Source: Luzula sylvatica (taxonomy: Eukaryota; Streptophyta; Magnoliopsida; Poales; Juncaceae). Taken from it: 64,000 nucleotides of DNA. A program made the position numbers and the translations under genes. The stretch is taken from the NCBI GenBank assembly GCA_946800325.1, contig OX326957.1, positions 15,808,591-15,872,590 of the forward strand. The letters are read 5' to 3'. Below the pieces are notes generated by a model. The model was not told the origin of the DNA, made no database searches, and saw nothing but the letters and a program-made list of their open reading frames with translations. Positions 46,830 through 58,208 of this stretch are shown piece by piece (position 1 is the first letter of the stretch; every line of letters begins with the position of its first letter).

Positions 46830-48180
46830 TAAGGTTATTTTTCAAACTTTCAGATTTTTAGAGGGGTATTTTTTATATTTGTAGATTTTTGCAAGAGTAT
46901 TTTTGAAGTTTTCATAATAGAGGGGTATATTTGATATTCTCAGATTTTCCAAGAGTATATTTTATATTTTCATATTTTAGAGAGGTGTTCCTTCAAAAAC
47001 TGAAAATAATATTCAAATTGGTATGCTATTTTTATGTTTCAAACTATATGCAATTATGTTGATAATTTCAGATTTTGGAGGGATATAATTGATATTTTCA
47101 GATTTTAGAGAGGTATATTTTATAATTTCAGATTTTACAAGGGTATTGTATGTATTTCCATATTTATGAGGGGAATTTTTCAAACTTTAAAGTTTTACAA
47201 GGAAATTTTGGATATTTTCATATTTTAGAGGGGTATGTTTGATAATTTCAGATTTTACAAGGGTATTTCTAATATTTTCATATTTTAGACATGTTATTTT
47301 TTATATTTTCATATTTACAAGGGTAATTTAAAATTTTAAGATTTTGGAGTGGTATATTTGATATTTTCAGGTTTTGCAAGGGTATTCTTGATATTTTCAG
47401 TTCATAGAGGGGTATATTTGATATTTTGATATTTTGCATGGGTATTTTTGATATTTTCATATTTTAGATAAGTTTTACATCATAAAATGAAAAACAATCA
47501 TTATTGGTATGTCATTTTTATTTTATTTTAAATATATTTGCAATAATTTCATATTTCTGAGGGCCATATTTGATTGTTCAGATTTTAGAGAGGTATATTT
47601 GAAACTTTGAAGTTTTATAACGGTATTGTTGATATTTTCATATTTTAGAGGGATATTTGTTGACATTAGCAGGTTTTAGAGGGGTATTATTATATTTTCA
47701 GATTTTAGAGGGGTATATTTGATTATTTCAGATTTTACATGAGTATTGTTGATATTTTCAAATTTTAGACAGTTATATTTGATATTTTCAGATTTTACAA
47801 GGTATTTTTCAAAAAATTGAGATTTAATGGTATAATATATATTTTCATATTTTATAAGACTTTTTTTTTCAAATTTTCAGAGTTTAGATGCCCATTTTTT
47901 ATATTTTTAGATTTTAAAAATGTATTTTTCCAAATTTCATTTTGTATTTAGACAGCTATATTTAATATTTTCAGGTTTTATAAGGGTATTTCTGAAATTT
48001 TCATATTTAAGACGGCTATATTTGAGATTTCAGGTTTTATAAGGATATTTTTGAAATTTTAGATAGAGGGCTATATCTGATATTTTTAGGTTTTATAAAG
48101 GTGTTTTTGAAATCTTCAATTTTTAGAAGGGTATTATTGAAATTTTCAAAATTTTCAAATATTTTTAGATTTTACAAAGG
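46830..48180 (+). repeat. 30-bp degenerate minisatellite
   Basis: Units of about 30 bp alternate between TTTTACAAGGGTATTTTTGA-like and TTTTAGAGGGGTATATTTGA-like forms, each ending ATATTTTCA(G/T)A. About 40 units are present, increasingly diverged to the right. The first ~350 bp recur at 57040-57430 as part of the duplication. The unit is a multiple of three, which creates a spurious periodic minus-strand ORF at 47278-47460. Confidence 0.8.
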
Positions 48181-48213
48181 TATTTTTGAATGATTCAACA
48201 TCTCGCGCAAACT

Positions 48214-48243
48214 AGGGACGGATCCAAGGAGGGGGCAAGCGGG

Positions 48244-48289
<46 letters not shown>

Positions 48290-48477
48290 CAAACCGAAAA
48301 TCGCATACATATACCGCTATGCACATATTAAAAACAAATTATGTTGTATTATTTCACAAAATGAATATAGTTCAAGTGGTAAGTTAGTCGGCTTAGTCAT
48401 TATAGGTTGCAAGATCGAATCCTCCAAATTAGGAAAGTTCGGCTCGCCCTAACTTTTGTTTCTGGTTCCGTCTCTGA
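48214..48477. mobile_element. hAT-like MITE containing a 41-base poly-C tract
   Basis: Starts TAGGGACGGATCC and ends GGTTCCGTCTCTG, inverted ends typical of small plant hAT-like elements. The flanks GCGCAAAC and ACGCAAAG could be a decayed 8-bp TSD. Inside are 41 consecutive C (48246-48286) and a tRNA-like segment (48372-48424) with A-box and B-box resemblance. Confidence 0.55.
48246..48286 (+). repeat. Poly(C) tract, 41 bp
   Basis: Uninterrupted C run. Its true length may be affected by sequencing or assembly. Confidence 0.9.
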
Positions 48478-49563
48478 CGCAAAGTACAAGGTTGGAATTT
48501 TGAAATATGGGACACGATTACATGCAAAAATGATCCTATTTCAAATCTCAATTTCTAGGGATGGTGTATTTGATTAATTAATTACTAGAATATCATGCTT
48601 AATTAATTACTAGAATAATACAATTGATCGATATTGAATTTGATAAATATTTGATTAACTAGGTCTTCATTAATGAACTATATTCTTAGTTCATTTTGCA
48701 CTCAAGTTGCCGAATAATATTTTACGCTGTTAATTAATAATACTAATACTATGGTTATCATAATATCAAGTATTTGAAAACACAAAAAAAAAAAAAAAAA
48801 AATCAAGTACAAACAAAGACAAGAAGAAACTAAAAAAGCCATCTATATATTTTATATCAACAAACAAAACAAATCATTTTTATTAAAATCCATTACCGAA
48901 AAATAAAAAATAAAAAGAAATAAACTACCAACCATTAACCAACCAAAGTTAACCATCTATAATCTAAAACCATATAAAACTACCAAATTTCATTTCTTTA
49001 TCCAAAAATAAATACCCGAAGCAATAAAAACACCGCTAAAAGCACTTGCAGACGCTAATATTTTAACCGTAGATATCCTATTTTCCTTTGGTTCCGTCAC
49101 TACTTCAAGCTAACTACTCACCTATTTTTTTAAATAAAAATTAATATTTAAAAGTAATTAAATAACGGGTTTATTTATTTATCTCCACTGGACGCAGCCA
49201 GTTATCTTTTATTCCAGATAAATGTCCTTTTCCAACCACTCCTACTACTGACGAATTCTCTCTTGCTATTTTATATAGTGTATGTGACATGTACCTTAAT
49301 TATATATCAAATTATATAGATAGATAAATTAATGAAATTAAATTAGATAAATTTGAAATAGAACTTTACATGTCGCGTTCGGTAATTAGGGTTTTGTAGA
49401 TAGAAGGGAAAGTCTTGCTCAACTCTTGCACGACTATCGTCAATGCATCAACATCATTTAATTCCTTCAACTATATTTTCATTAGAAAAATTAAAAGACT
49501 CGCTTTTTTGGGTGAAAAAAAAATATAAAATGTTAAAAACGAATTAAGGGAGAATATAAGGAC
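48478..49563. other. AT-rich intergenic DNA
   Basis: No gene seen. This stretch would lie 3' of the TraB-like fragment, but no further TraB exons were recognised. Confidence 0.4.
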
Positions 49564-49846
49564 CATTTTGTTAATTTCATCAGGACTGGGAAGGAAAAAT
49601 GATTGGAAAAGCATTTGGTATAAGAATTTTATTTTATGCCAGAGTGGCATCATTCCCCATGTTCTCCTCAGTGTTATATGTTAAAAAAATAATTGTTTCA
49701 TATATACGTAAATAAAAATAAAATGAGGGGTATACCTGAACAGGACGGTCGCCAAGAAGAACCTTAGCACCATAACTTGTCGCCTCTTGGTATGCAACCC
49801 TAAATTCTTCTCCTGGAAATACATCCATTTCACTCGCCAAGGAGAA
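49564..49846 (-). pseudogene. TraB-domain protein gene fragment, two exons
   Basis: Exon 49736 to about 49846 reads SLASEMDVFPGEEFRVAYQE and SYGAKVLLGDRPVQ, ending at a GTATAC donor. The next block, 49677-49564, reads ITLRRTWGMMPLWHK then FLYQMLFQSFFLPSPDEINK and ends at ATG|GTCC. Together they match a run of plant TraB/PrgY-family proteins (organelle-linked membrane proteins). Where an AG acceptor should precede the ITLRRTW codons the sequence is AT, so splicing is probably broken. No upstream or downstream exons were found within several hundred bases. This is a relic or transduplicated fragment, not a working gene. Confidence 0.7.
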
Positions 49847-49967
49847 CCTCAGTTTTTATTTATTTTCATGGACAATAACAAAAATAGTTTTTAAAATATG
49901 TGTTTTTTTGAAGTCCTCAATCATTTCTTATTTTAAAACACCTCAAACATTAAAAATAAAACATGCC

Positions 49968-50340
49968 ATTAATGGGTTTTGAACCCATGTCAGCAACAAC
50001 TTGAGCATGAGCTCTTTCCATTCAGACTATACAATTTATGTGACTTAATATTATTTTTATTGTATTTATCTTAGATGACGCTGGAAATTATTTTGGGCAA
50101 AAAATTGAGCTTTCGCGGGATTGAACTCGAAACCTCAAGTATGAGGGCATGAAGGCTTTACCTGCTGCGCTAGTGAGATTTTGTGATAGAGAATTGTCTT
50201 TAGTTTATTTAAACATGACTTACATGGTAATATAATACTAAAAACATTAAAACAATCAAAATATTGCTGGAAGTGGGTTTCGAACCCTGCTCGCCCACAT
50301 CATGCGCGCAAGACCTTGCCATTTGAGCTATCATCAACAC
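49968..50340 (-). other. Three tRNA-like segments in a row
   Basis: On the minus strand three segments carry tRNA T-arm-like sequence with partial D-arm matches: ATGGGTTCAAAACCCAT (near 49976-49992), TTTCGAGTTCAATCCCGC (near 50108-50125) with TAGCGCAGCAGGTAAAGC, and CAGGGTTCGAAACCCACT (near 50272-50292) with TAGCTCAAATGGCAAGG. They lie about 130-160 bp apart. None folds by eye into a full cloverleaf with a matched acceptor stem, so they are relics or SINE-like pieces rather than tRNA genes. Confidence 0.45.
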
Positions 50341-51824
50341 ATGTATGCAGCTATATTTTTAACATTTTATTTATGTAGGACACTGTCAAAAATCTGTGCA
50401 ATTCATTAAACTTTAAAGTATAGTATTAATAATAATAATTAATGTGCCCATTTGTTTCCATGATCTATTATTGTCTATTATTCGATTGGACTTTTCTCAT
50501 TATTTTTTTTTATTCAATAAATTTCGGACGAAACTCGATTAATGGAGATTAGCAAGTAGAAAAAAATTACACGGAGATTAGAGCATCTAGATAATGGCTA
50601 AAACGTGTGGCTTCACATGTGAATGTGCATGTATTAGCAATTCAGGGGACAACTCATTGCTGCAATTATAATTTACATATATATTTTGTATCCACATTAC
50701 TTCTCATGATCTAACCTCACTTCTTAATCTTGTCCCTCCTCCGTTATGTTTTTACTAATTAAGAAGGATTTTGGTTCGAGTCACGTTGGTAGTATCAACA
50801 AAAATATGAAACCAAAATATAGAAGATTCGTGAATTAAGCTTCTTTCAAACAAAAAAAAATACTTTTTACTAATTACTCAATCATTTATAATTGACGAAT
50901 ATCCCTCTTTTTATTAATTGCATATTTATAATTGACAAATGTCCATGTTATTAAAAAAATGACAAATGTCTAAGAAGCAAAAATAGTTGATTTTTGTAGT
51001 GGGTGGAAAAAAGGTTGAATAAGCCTGTTGGCCCGTTAGTGGCCTAAAAGGATATAATGGATCGGTTTAATTTGTATTCAATTATTCTTGGCCCAATAAA
51101 ATATTGATTGATAACCAAGCCGAGGTAACCAATTATGCTATGAAATTATATTAAAGCCTTCAAATTCACAACACTACCTAGATCGACAAATGAGAGTTCG
51201 AACTCTCCTCTTTGCGACATTAATATAAATAATTAACATGTACCATCATAATTAATTTGTACTAATTAACAAAACATCGGTATTAATTAAATTGTGAATT
51301 AATCATGTTGCTATCGCATTCGCATCAAGAATAGCGATGAAATTGGAGGACAATGTTAATGATATCTATAACTTTGTATACCGAGAGTTTTTATGGTTGA
51401 TTTTTTAAAGGTTATATATGACCCTCCTCAAACACCAAAAAGTTGAGTTGATGCATCAATTAAAAAAAATTAATGAGAATTAATTGGATTGATTAGCAAT
51501 CAAATCAGTGTTTAGTTGGATTGATTAGATTAAAGAATCTAATCAATCCAATTAAATCTTCTCAAATGACGTATCAAAAAAAAAAAAATTGTTCGTGGGG
51601 CCATAGTATATTTACCTATTTTTAATCAATCATGAAAGTTTTTTTCTGTAAAACGTGTAGGGCGTATTTATCCTCAGTGTACATTTCATTAAATGGAAAA
51701 TATCAACACAATGTTTATAGTTTATCGAATTTGAGATAAATATTGCAAAACGCAATACATTAGAGAATGCAAGATAAAATAAAAAAATAAAAAAATAAAA
51801 ATTATTATAAAATATTTATTCATG

Positions 51825-52202
51825 TTATTGACCTACTTGTGCCTCCATCAACTCATCTTGCTCGGCTGTCCTCTCGAGTCTCGATTCCCGGTTTCTTCCT
51901 CGGCTACTTCCACCGTCTCGACTTACGAGGCTTGCCATGACGTGTTCAATAGACAAGATCCCATTCTTGGCCTTGTTCATCATCTTCTTCAGCTCTTTCT
52001 TCGTCATCCTAATCTTTATAGTGATCGGGCTAGACTTTTTGTTTGCGCCTATCGCATCCGACCTTGACTGATTTTCTTCGTGCTTCGGAGGATCATCGAG
52101 TTCGTCTGAGTCCGCGTCGGTCCAGTATCGTTCGCGATTGCTTTTTCCTTCGCTTAGGTCCAGGTCGGCCCAGTGTCGTTCGCGATCAATGCAGTTCCCC
52201 AT
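51825..52202 (-). CDS. Small MGNC-type putative myristoylated protein, copy B (125 aa)
   Basis: Begins MGNCIDRERHW at the same point as copy A, with Gly2 and Cys4 kept. It has an internal duplication of the RER(H/Y)W...D..L segment, which adds 16 residues. The SSPITIKIRMTKKELKKMM module and IEHVMASLV helix are identical to copy A, and the Arg/Ser-rich tail differs slightly. Both copies keep open frames in spite of indels, which favours a real coding sequence. Function unknown; likely membrane-anchored. The upstream extension of copy A is out of frame here. Confidence 0.65.
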   Translation of the reverse strand: MGNCIDRERHWADLDLSEGKSNRERYWTDADSDELDDPPKHEENQSRSDAIGANKKSSPITIKIRMTKKELKKMMNKAKNGILSIEHVMASLVSRDGGSSRGRNRESRLERTAEQDELMEAQVGQ

Positions 52203-53288
52203 AACCTTGCTTTTTCCTTCTCTATATCTCCAAATATTTTGTAGACCAGATTGCTAATATGATGAAAAGGTCTAATATATTGCTTTTCATCACACACAAG
52301 ATAGGAGGGCATTTAAATGGCTTGGTCGAGTACATGATTTCTCCATTATAAACATAGAAGGGAAATCTCCTTCTTGTTAAGTATGGGACTACTTCACATA
52401 AAAGTATATCTCCAGTGATGTGAAATGGAGATGAGCGGACCGTATTAGAGATCCAATCGAACAGTCAAATCAAAGAAACGGAAGTTGAGAACTTGCATGA
52501 TGTTTCACTAATTACTAAAATAGTTTAGTTGACTAAAGCTGGGTTTCGTTAAGTATATCTCCAGTGATGTTGCACTAATTACGGAAATAATATAGTTGAG
52601 AATGTATATTACGATTATTTAATTACTTTTAAATAATATTGTTGGCTGGATTTTAAAATAAAATACGACCACATCATTGCAGAGACAGAGAGGACAAAGA
52701 TATTCGTTATGAGACAACTAGTGTGAACACTAGTTTCCGATTCCTATATTTTTCCACGTTTGTTAAAAATTTCATTAGAAATTTATTTTTTAAAAAAATG
52801 AAAGTCTCTTTATGTTGCATTTATAATATCATTAAAAAATTAATTATATTATAATTACAATTTTTGGTTTTGTAGACGACTTGCAAAATATCAAGCACAA
52901 AAACAACTATTAAAGATTTAAATAGGGGAGAACACTACACATAATGATTAATGAGGCATGTGGGGTGGGTAGATCCGTCTCTGAAAAATAAGGAAAACTA
53001 GAGGGTTCCTCGCTCTCTTCGGTTATATAATATAAATTTATTGTTGTGAATTAATGAAGAATTGATAGTTTTAGTTTATAGTTTAATATCAATATATTTG
53101 TTTTTGATGAGTTTATGCTAATTAACATCTTTTTTTTGTACATTATAAATATTTTTGAAATACATATGACATGACTTGCAATTTAGAGTGTCAACTATAT
53201 TTTAATTTTATGAGTTAATAGTTGATACATGATAGATAACCGATTGTAAAAACAATAATAGAATTACAGTCTTAAAATATAATATTGA

Positions 53289-55246
53289 TCTTATATATAA
53301 TTCTAAGAAATGTTTTGTTTCTACGTAAAGTCACATCATCAAGTAAATATTGATCATTTGATGTTCATCAAAAGCTCCATACTAGTTGGTTATTTACATG
53401 AACATGGTTCATATAAACCAACTAAAATAAAAGTTAGATGAACTTTGGTACGTTGTGGATCAAATTCATTCATATTATTTTTGTCTCCATTAAATATGGA
53501 AAAGTTTCAAAAGAATATCTAATTTTTTAATATTGTAAAAACTTCCTGAATTTATATATGTAGTAAATAAAATAAATTGTATATTTATTTTGAAAAAGTT
53601 CTAATTTTTTTGTAGCATATATATAATTCTAAGAAAATCTTTGCTTCCACATAAAGCCACATCAATACATCATCAAGAAAATATTGACCATTTGATCTTG
53701 ATCAAAATGTCCATATTAGTTGGTTATTTATGTGAACATGGTCTATATAAACCAACTAAAGTAAAAGTTAGATGAACTTTGCTCCATTGTGGACCAAATT
53801 CATTCATATTTTCGTCTCAATTGAATATAAAAATGTTTCAAAAAAATCCCTAATTTTTTAATATTGTAAAAATTTCCTAAATTTACATATGTAGTAAATA
53901 AAATAAATTGTATTTTTTATTCATTTTGAAAAATTCCTAAATTTTTTGTAACATATAATAACTAATAAGAATTATTATTACATGTAATATTTATATAATT
54001 TTAATATTTCATACATTATATTTGTTCCTCAAAATTTTTTAATATTTCATTCATATTTTTGTCTCATTTAAATATGAAAAAGTTTCAAAAAAATCCCTAA
54101 TTTTTTAATATTGTAAAAACTTCCGAAATTTATATATGTAGTAAAAAAAATTTAAATTGTATTTTTTTTTTCATCTTTTTTTCAAAAAAAATCCTATTTT
54201 TGTAAAATATGTATAATTCTAAGAAAATCTTTGCTTCCACATAAAACCACATCATCAAGTAAATATTGACCATTTGATCTTGATCAAAATGTCCATATTA
54301 TAAACCAACTAAAGTTAAAGTTAGATGAACTAAAATAAATTTTTAATATTGATCAAAAGATTCATATTAGTTGGTCATTTGATCTTGGTCATTCAAATAT
54401 GAAAAAGTTTCAAAAAAATCCCTATTTTTTAATATTGTAAGAACTTGCTAAATTTACATATGTAGTAACTAAAATAAATTTTATTTGTTATTTATTTTGA
54501 AAAAGTCCTAAATTTTTTGTAGCATATAATAACTAAAATTTTTTATTATTACATGTAATATTTATACAATTTTAATATTTCATACATTATATTTGACTTT
54601 TCTATTTGTTCCTCAAAAAATAACATAATTTAAAAATAAGATGTACAACAATATTAAAATACCACCTTGCAAATATTTTAAAAAAAGTATCATGAAACTA
54701 TTAATAAAATACACGAAAAGAAAACGAAAATGAAAAATTAGATGTTTAAACACATATTTTCCTATCAATATATTTTCAAGACGAATATTTATTGTTGTTT
54801 ATTTTATTATTATTAGATGTTAGTTTTTCATGAATAATAAATTAAATATTAAAATTATATAAACACAACATATAATAATTTTGTTTAAATCGCATGTTAA
54901 TAATTTTTTATGAATTTTCTTAAAAGGAAAAACTTATAAAAAAAACAATAATTTTTTTTTATCACATATGAAAATATCAGGGTATTTTGGTAAATAAATA
55001 TATCATCCATATGGGAGTATTTGGAAATAAAATGTTGTTAGAGAGAGTTTGTTGGAGTTCAAAAAAAAATTGTTTTTTTAAATATTCAAAAAAACTAGGG
55101 AGTCAAAAATGTGCCAAAATACAGAAGTTGCACAATCAGACAAAAAAAACATATAATCAAATTACGTATTAAGAAAAAATACGTATAACCAAATTAGATA
55201 ATGACAAACTCGAAGACTCCCGCGCAATTGCGCGGGAAAATGCTAG
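53289..55246 (+). mobile_element. Non-autonomous Helitron in duplication copy B
   Basis: Starts TCTTATATATAATTC after a host A. Ends with a perfect 18-bp palindrome CCCGCGCAATTGCGCGGG (55219-55236), then 10 bases ending CTAG, then a host T. Copy A (near 42330) shows the empty site. The 1958-bp interior is non-coding and contains three related modules that each restart with a TATATAATTCTAAGAAA phrase (53291, about 53623 and about 54207) followed by ACATCATCAAG and ATTTGATCTTGATC motifs. Confidence 0.85.
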
Positions 55247-56187
55247 TTGTATATGATACATTCAACATTATATCCTTTATTAAAAATATGATTTAATTTA
55301 TTAGTGGTTCGACATTATCATTAATAATATCAATCCAACCAATTTATGTGAGAATAGTATTGTTATTACAAACTAATATTAATCACATATCTAATATTAA
55401 CTAATATTTACAATAATTATATTGTTATTTAATTACGTTTTTTATTTATTTATGTAGTGTTGTGTATGTTTGTTTTGAATTTAACATATGAAAAATAATT
55501 CCAGTATGATATATAATAAAAAGATCTTTGTAAAAATTTAGTTAGTCTTTTGTAAAAATTTAATTACGGAAATAATGTATGTGACAAGTACAACTAGTGT
55601 GAACACTCGTTGACTGGGTTTTGTTAAATATATGTTACGGAAATAATATAGTTGAGAAATGTATATTACGATTATTTAATTACTTTTTAAATAATATAGT
55701 TGACTGGATTTTAAAATAAAATACCACCACACCACATCATACCAGAGAGGATAAAGATATTATTATTCGTTATGAGACAACCAGTGTGAACACTCGCTCT
55801 GATTCGGGAAATTTTCCACGTTTGTTTTAAATTTCATTAGAAATTAATTTAAAAAAATGAAATTCTGATACTTGTCTTTATGTTGCATTTATAATATCAT
55901 TACAAAATTAATTATATTATAACTATAATTTTTTTTCTACAATAAATTAAAGAAAAACAATTTTACAATGTGCAATCATGTATATACAAAAATATAATGA
56001 AAAAAAAAATTCTCGTCAACATATATTGTAAGATAGTGAAAGATTATATGATAGATATTTTTCTCACGTACATCCAGTATTTTTAGTTTTGTAGAGGACT
56101 TGCAAAATATCAAGTACAAATACAAGTATTAAAGATTTAAGTAGTGGAGAACATTGCAACATAATAAGGCATTTGGGGTGGTAGATT

Positions 56188-56864
56188 CTGGACCGGCTCC
56201 GACATTTTGGGAGTCCAAAGCCGGTTTTGTAATTGTTATTCATATCATTAAAAAATATTTTTCAAGAAATAAAATTAAAAAATATTACCAAAATAATTGA
56301 ATATGCGATTATTTTGAAAAAAAATATTGTATACACTCGTCAATGAGTCATAGCCTAGTTGGTTGAGTGTGATGAACAAAAAAAATACGATGTGAGAGGT
56401 TATGAGTTTGATCTTCATTGGCATCAATGGGTGTACGATAAAAATGATTTTTTAAAACAATCGAACACATTATAGACAATAAAAATGATTTTTTTATAGT
56501 AGATAAATAAATATCTAGTAAAGATTGAACAACATATTTAAAAAATTTAGACGAAAATATATGACATTTCAAGGTATATGAAATATTTGTATAGTCATAT
56601 TATAAATATTATTTTATTAACTAAGATTAAAAATTCAAATGAATCAAATGAAATCCTTAAAACTAAAAAAAAAATACTAGTTGGGTGTTGAACTCGTGAC
56701 CAATTAAGCCATACTTAAACAGTTAAACTAGTTATCAATTATGCTACATCATATTTATGATATAAGTCAAAACATATTATATATATTAAATTTTAAAATG
56801 ATGTTCACAACCTAAGTAGTGTCCTAACCCGTGAGCTTGCCGGACTTGTCCGGAGCCGACCCTG
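56188..56864. mobile_element. hAT-like MITE in duplication copy B
   Basis: Ends CTGGACCGGCTCCG and, inverted, CAGGGTCGGCTCCG. Flanks GGTAGATT and GGTAGATC match at 7 of 8, and copy A near 46650 shows the uninterrupted target. The interior includes two tRNA-like stretches (about 56350-56420 plus, about 56688-56745 minus). No ORF. Confidence 0.7.
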
Positions 56865-57430
56865 GGTAGATCCGCCCCTGAAAATAAACAAAACCACCCC
56901 TAATAATTTTAATGTCTGGTACCAGCCCCTGAAAGATAGTTAGACTCCTAAAATCGAAGAATAGAATTTTATCATCTCAAACCCGTGATGACGCAATAAG
57001 AATATAAGATACATAGTAAAGAGAAATACTATTTGATATTATTATAAGGTTATTTTTCAAACTTTCAGATTTTTAGAGGGGTGTTTTTTATATTTGCATA
57101 TTTTTGCAAGAGTATTTTTGAAGTTTTCATATTATAGAGGGGTATATTTTATATTCTCAGATTTTCCAAAAGTATATTTTATATTTTCATATTTTAGGGA
57201 GGTGTTCCTTCAAAAATTGAAAATAATAATCAAATTGGTATGCTATTTTTATGATTCAAAATATATACGCAATTATGTTAGATAATTTCAGATTTTGGAT
57301 GGGTACAATTGATATTTTCAGATTTTAGAGGGGTATATTTCATACTTTCGGATTTTACAAGGGGTATATTTCATATTTTCAGATTTTTTTATGTGTTTCC
57401 AGATTTATGAGGGGGTTTTTTCAAACTTTT

Positions 57431-57777
57431 AAGGCGTTTGGATGCCTAGGAAGTACGAGGAATTTATAAAATTTTACTAGATATTTACTAACCGCAAGCT
57501 TGGCTGCATTTTATTTTTAGGAAGTAAGGATTATATAGTTAAGGGATTCTTAGGCAATTTCTATGTACAGAAACGAATCCTCACATTTCTCAATTCCCTA
57601 TTTGTTTCTCTTTATTATTTTAATATTTATAGATAAAATATATGTATATATATTGGTACATTTTATATTTAATTTAAATTTTTAATCATAATATTTTATA
57701 TTGTATTATAAATATTATGCTATATCATTAAATAATATATATACTTTATACTATTTCTTACTATGTATTTAAGTTAC

Positions 57778-57780
<3 letters not shown>
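57431..57780. other. AT-rich non-coding DNA
   Basis: Begins where homology to copy A stops. No gene or repeat recognised. Confidence 0.4.

Positions 57781-57869
<89 letters not shown>
57781..57869. repeat. (TA)n microsatellite
   Basis: About 90 bp of TA repeats. A second tract of about 40 bp lies at 57945-57986, directly before the palindromic MITE. Confidence 0.9.
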
Positions 57870-57870
<1 letters not shown>

Positions 57871-57943
57871 TTAATTAAGTAGTTTAAACTACTTAATTAA
57901 GTATATATACATATATATGAGGGAGGTTAAACTACTTAATTAA

Positions 57944-57986
<43 letters not shown>

Positions 57987-57989
<3 letters not shown>

Positions 57990-58195
57990 GAATGCTAACC
58001 TACTTAATTAAGTACCAAGGATTTTGTACTTAATGTTTTTTAACCATTTGATTTGCATTGAGATTTGTGCATTTAATGATGTGCACAAAATTTCATGATA
58101 ATCATGAAAAAACACAAATCCCAATGCAAATCCAATGGTTAAAAAGCATTAAGTACCAAATTATTGGTACTTAATTAAGTAGGTTAGCCTCCCTC
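57987..58195. mobile_element. Near-perfect palindromic MITE in a TA tract
   Basis: The 209-bp unit folds back on itself. Arms of about 83 bp, starting GAGG(G/A)A(G/T)GCTAACCTACT, match at roughly nine of ten positions. It sits between TA repeats, consistent with TA target preference (Stowaway/mariner style), but no clean TSD can be defined in the repeat. A partial end with GAGGGAGGTTAAACTACTTA occurs at 57919. Confidence 0.65.
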
Positions 58196-58208
58196 ATATA
58201 TTATATAT

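Larger units (their letters stand above)
38777..47185 (+). repeat. Segmental direct duplication, copy A
   Basis: Collinear with 50437-57430 in the same orientation at high similarity, starting at TTAATGTGCCCATTTGTTTC and ending near TTTATGAGGGG...TCAAACTTT. It includes the MGNC gene, its flanks and the start of the 30-bp minisatellite. Copy A alone contains the MITE at 41065-41537, the AT tract near 42700 and the Pack-MULE-like element at 43262-46599. Confidence 0.8.
50437..57430 (+). repeat. Segmental direct duplication, copy B
   Basis: Collinear with 38777-47185. Copy B alone carries the Helitron at 53289-55246 and the hAT-like MITE at 56188-56864, and lacks the insertions of copy A. A small extra phrase with ATCGACAAATGAGAGTTCGA is present near 51181. 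Confidence 0.8.

Noticed and set aside
47278..47460. Minus-strand ORF with a periodic ten-residue KISNIPLQNL repeat
   Set aside because: Produced by the 30-bp minisatellite, whose unit is a multiple of three. The open frame is local and not shared by the copy at 57 kb.
46830..48180. CRISPR-like array of short repeats
   Set aside because: There are no unique spacers of constant length. The sequence is a degenerate tandem repeat in a plant nuclear genome.
48190..48387. ORF with a run of prolines
   Set aside because: The prolines are the poly(C) tract read in frame. It lies inside a MITE and has no gene structure.
49968..50340. Functional tRNA genes
   Set aside because: T-arm-like and partial D-arm-like phrases are present, but no full cloverleaf with paired acceptor ends could be made by eye.
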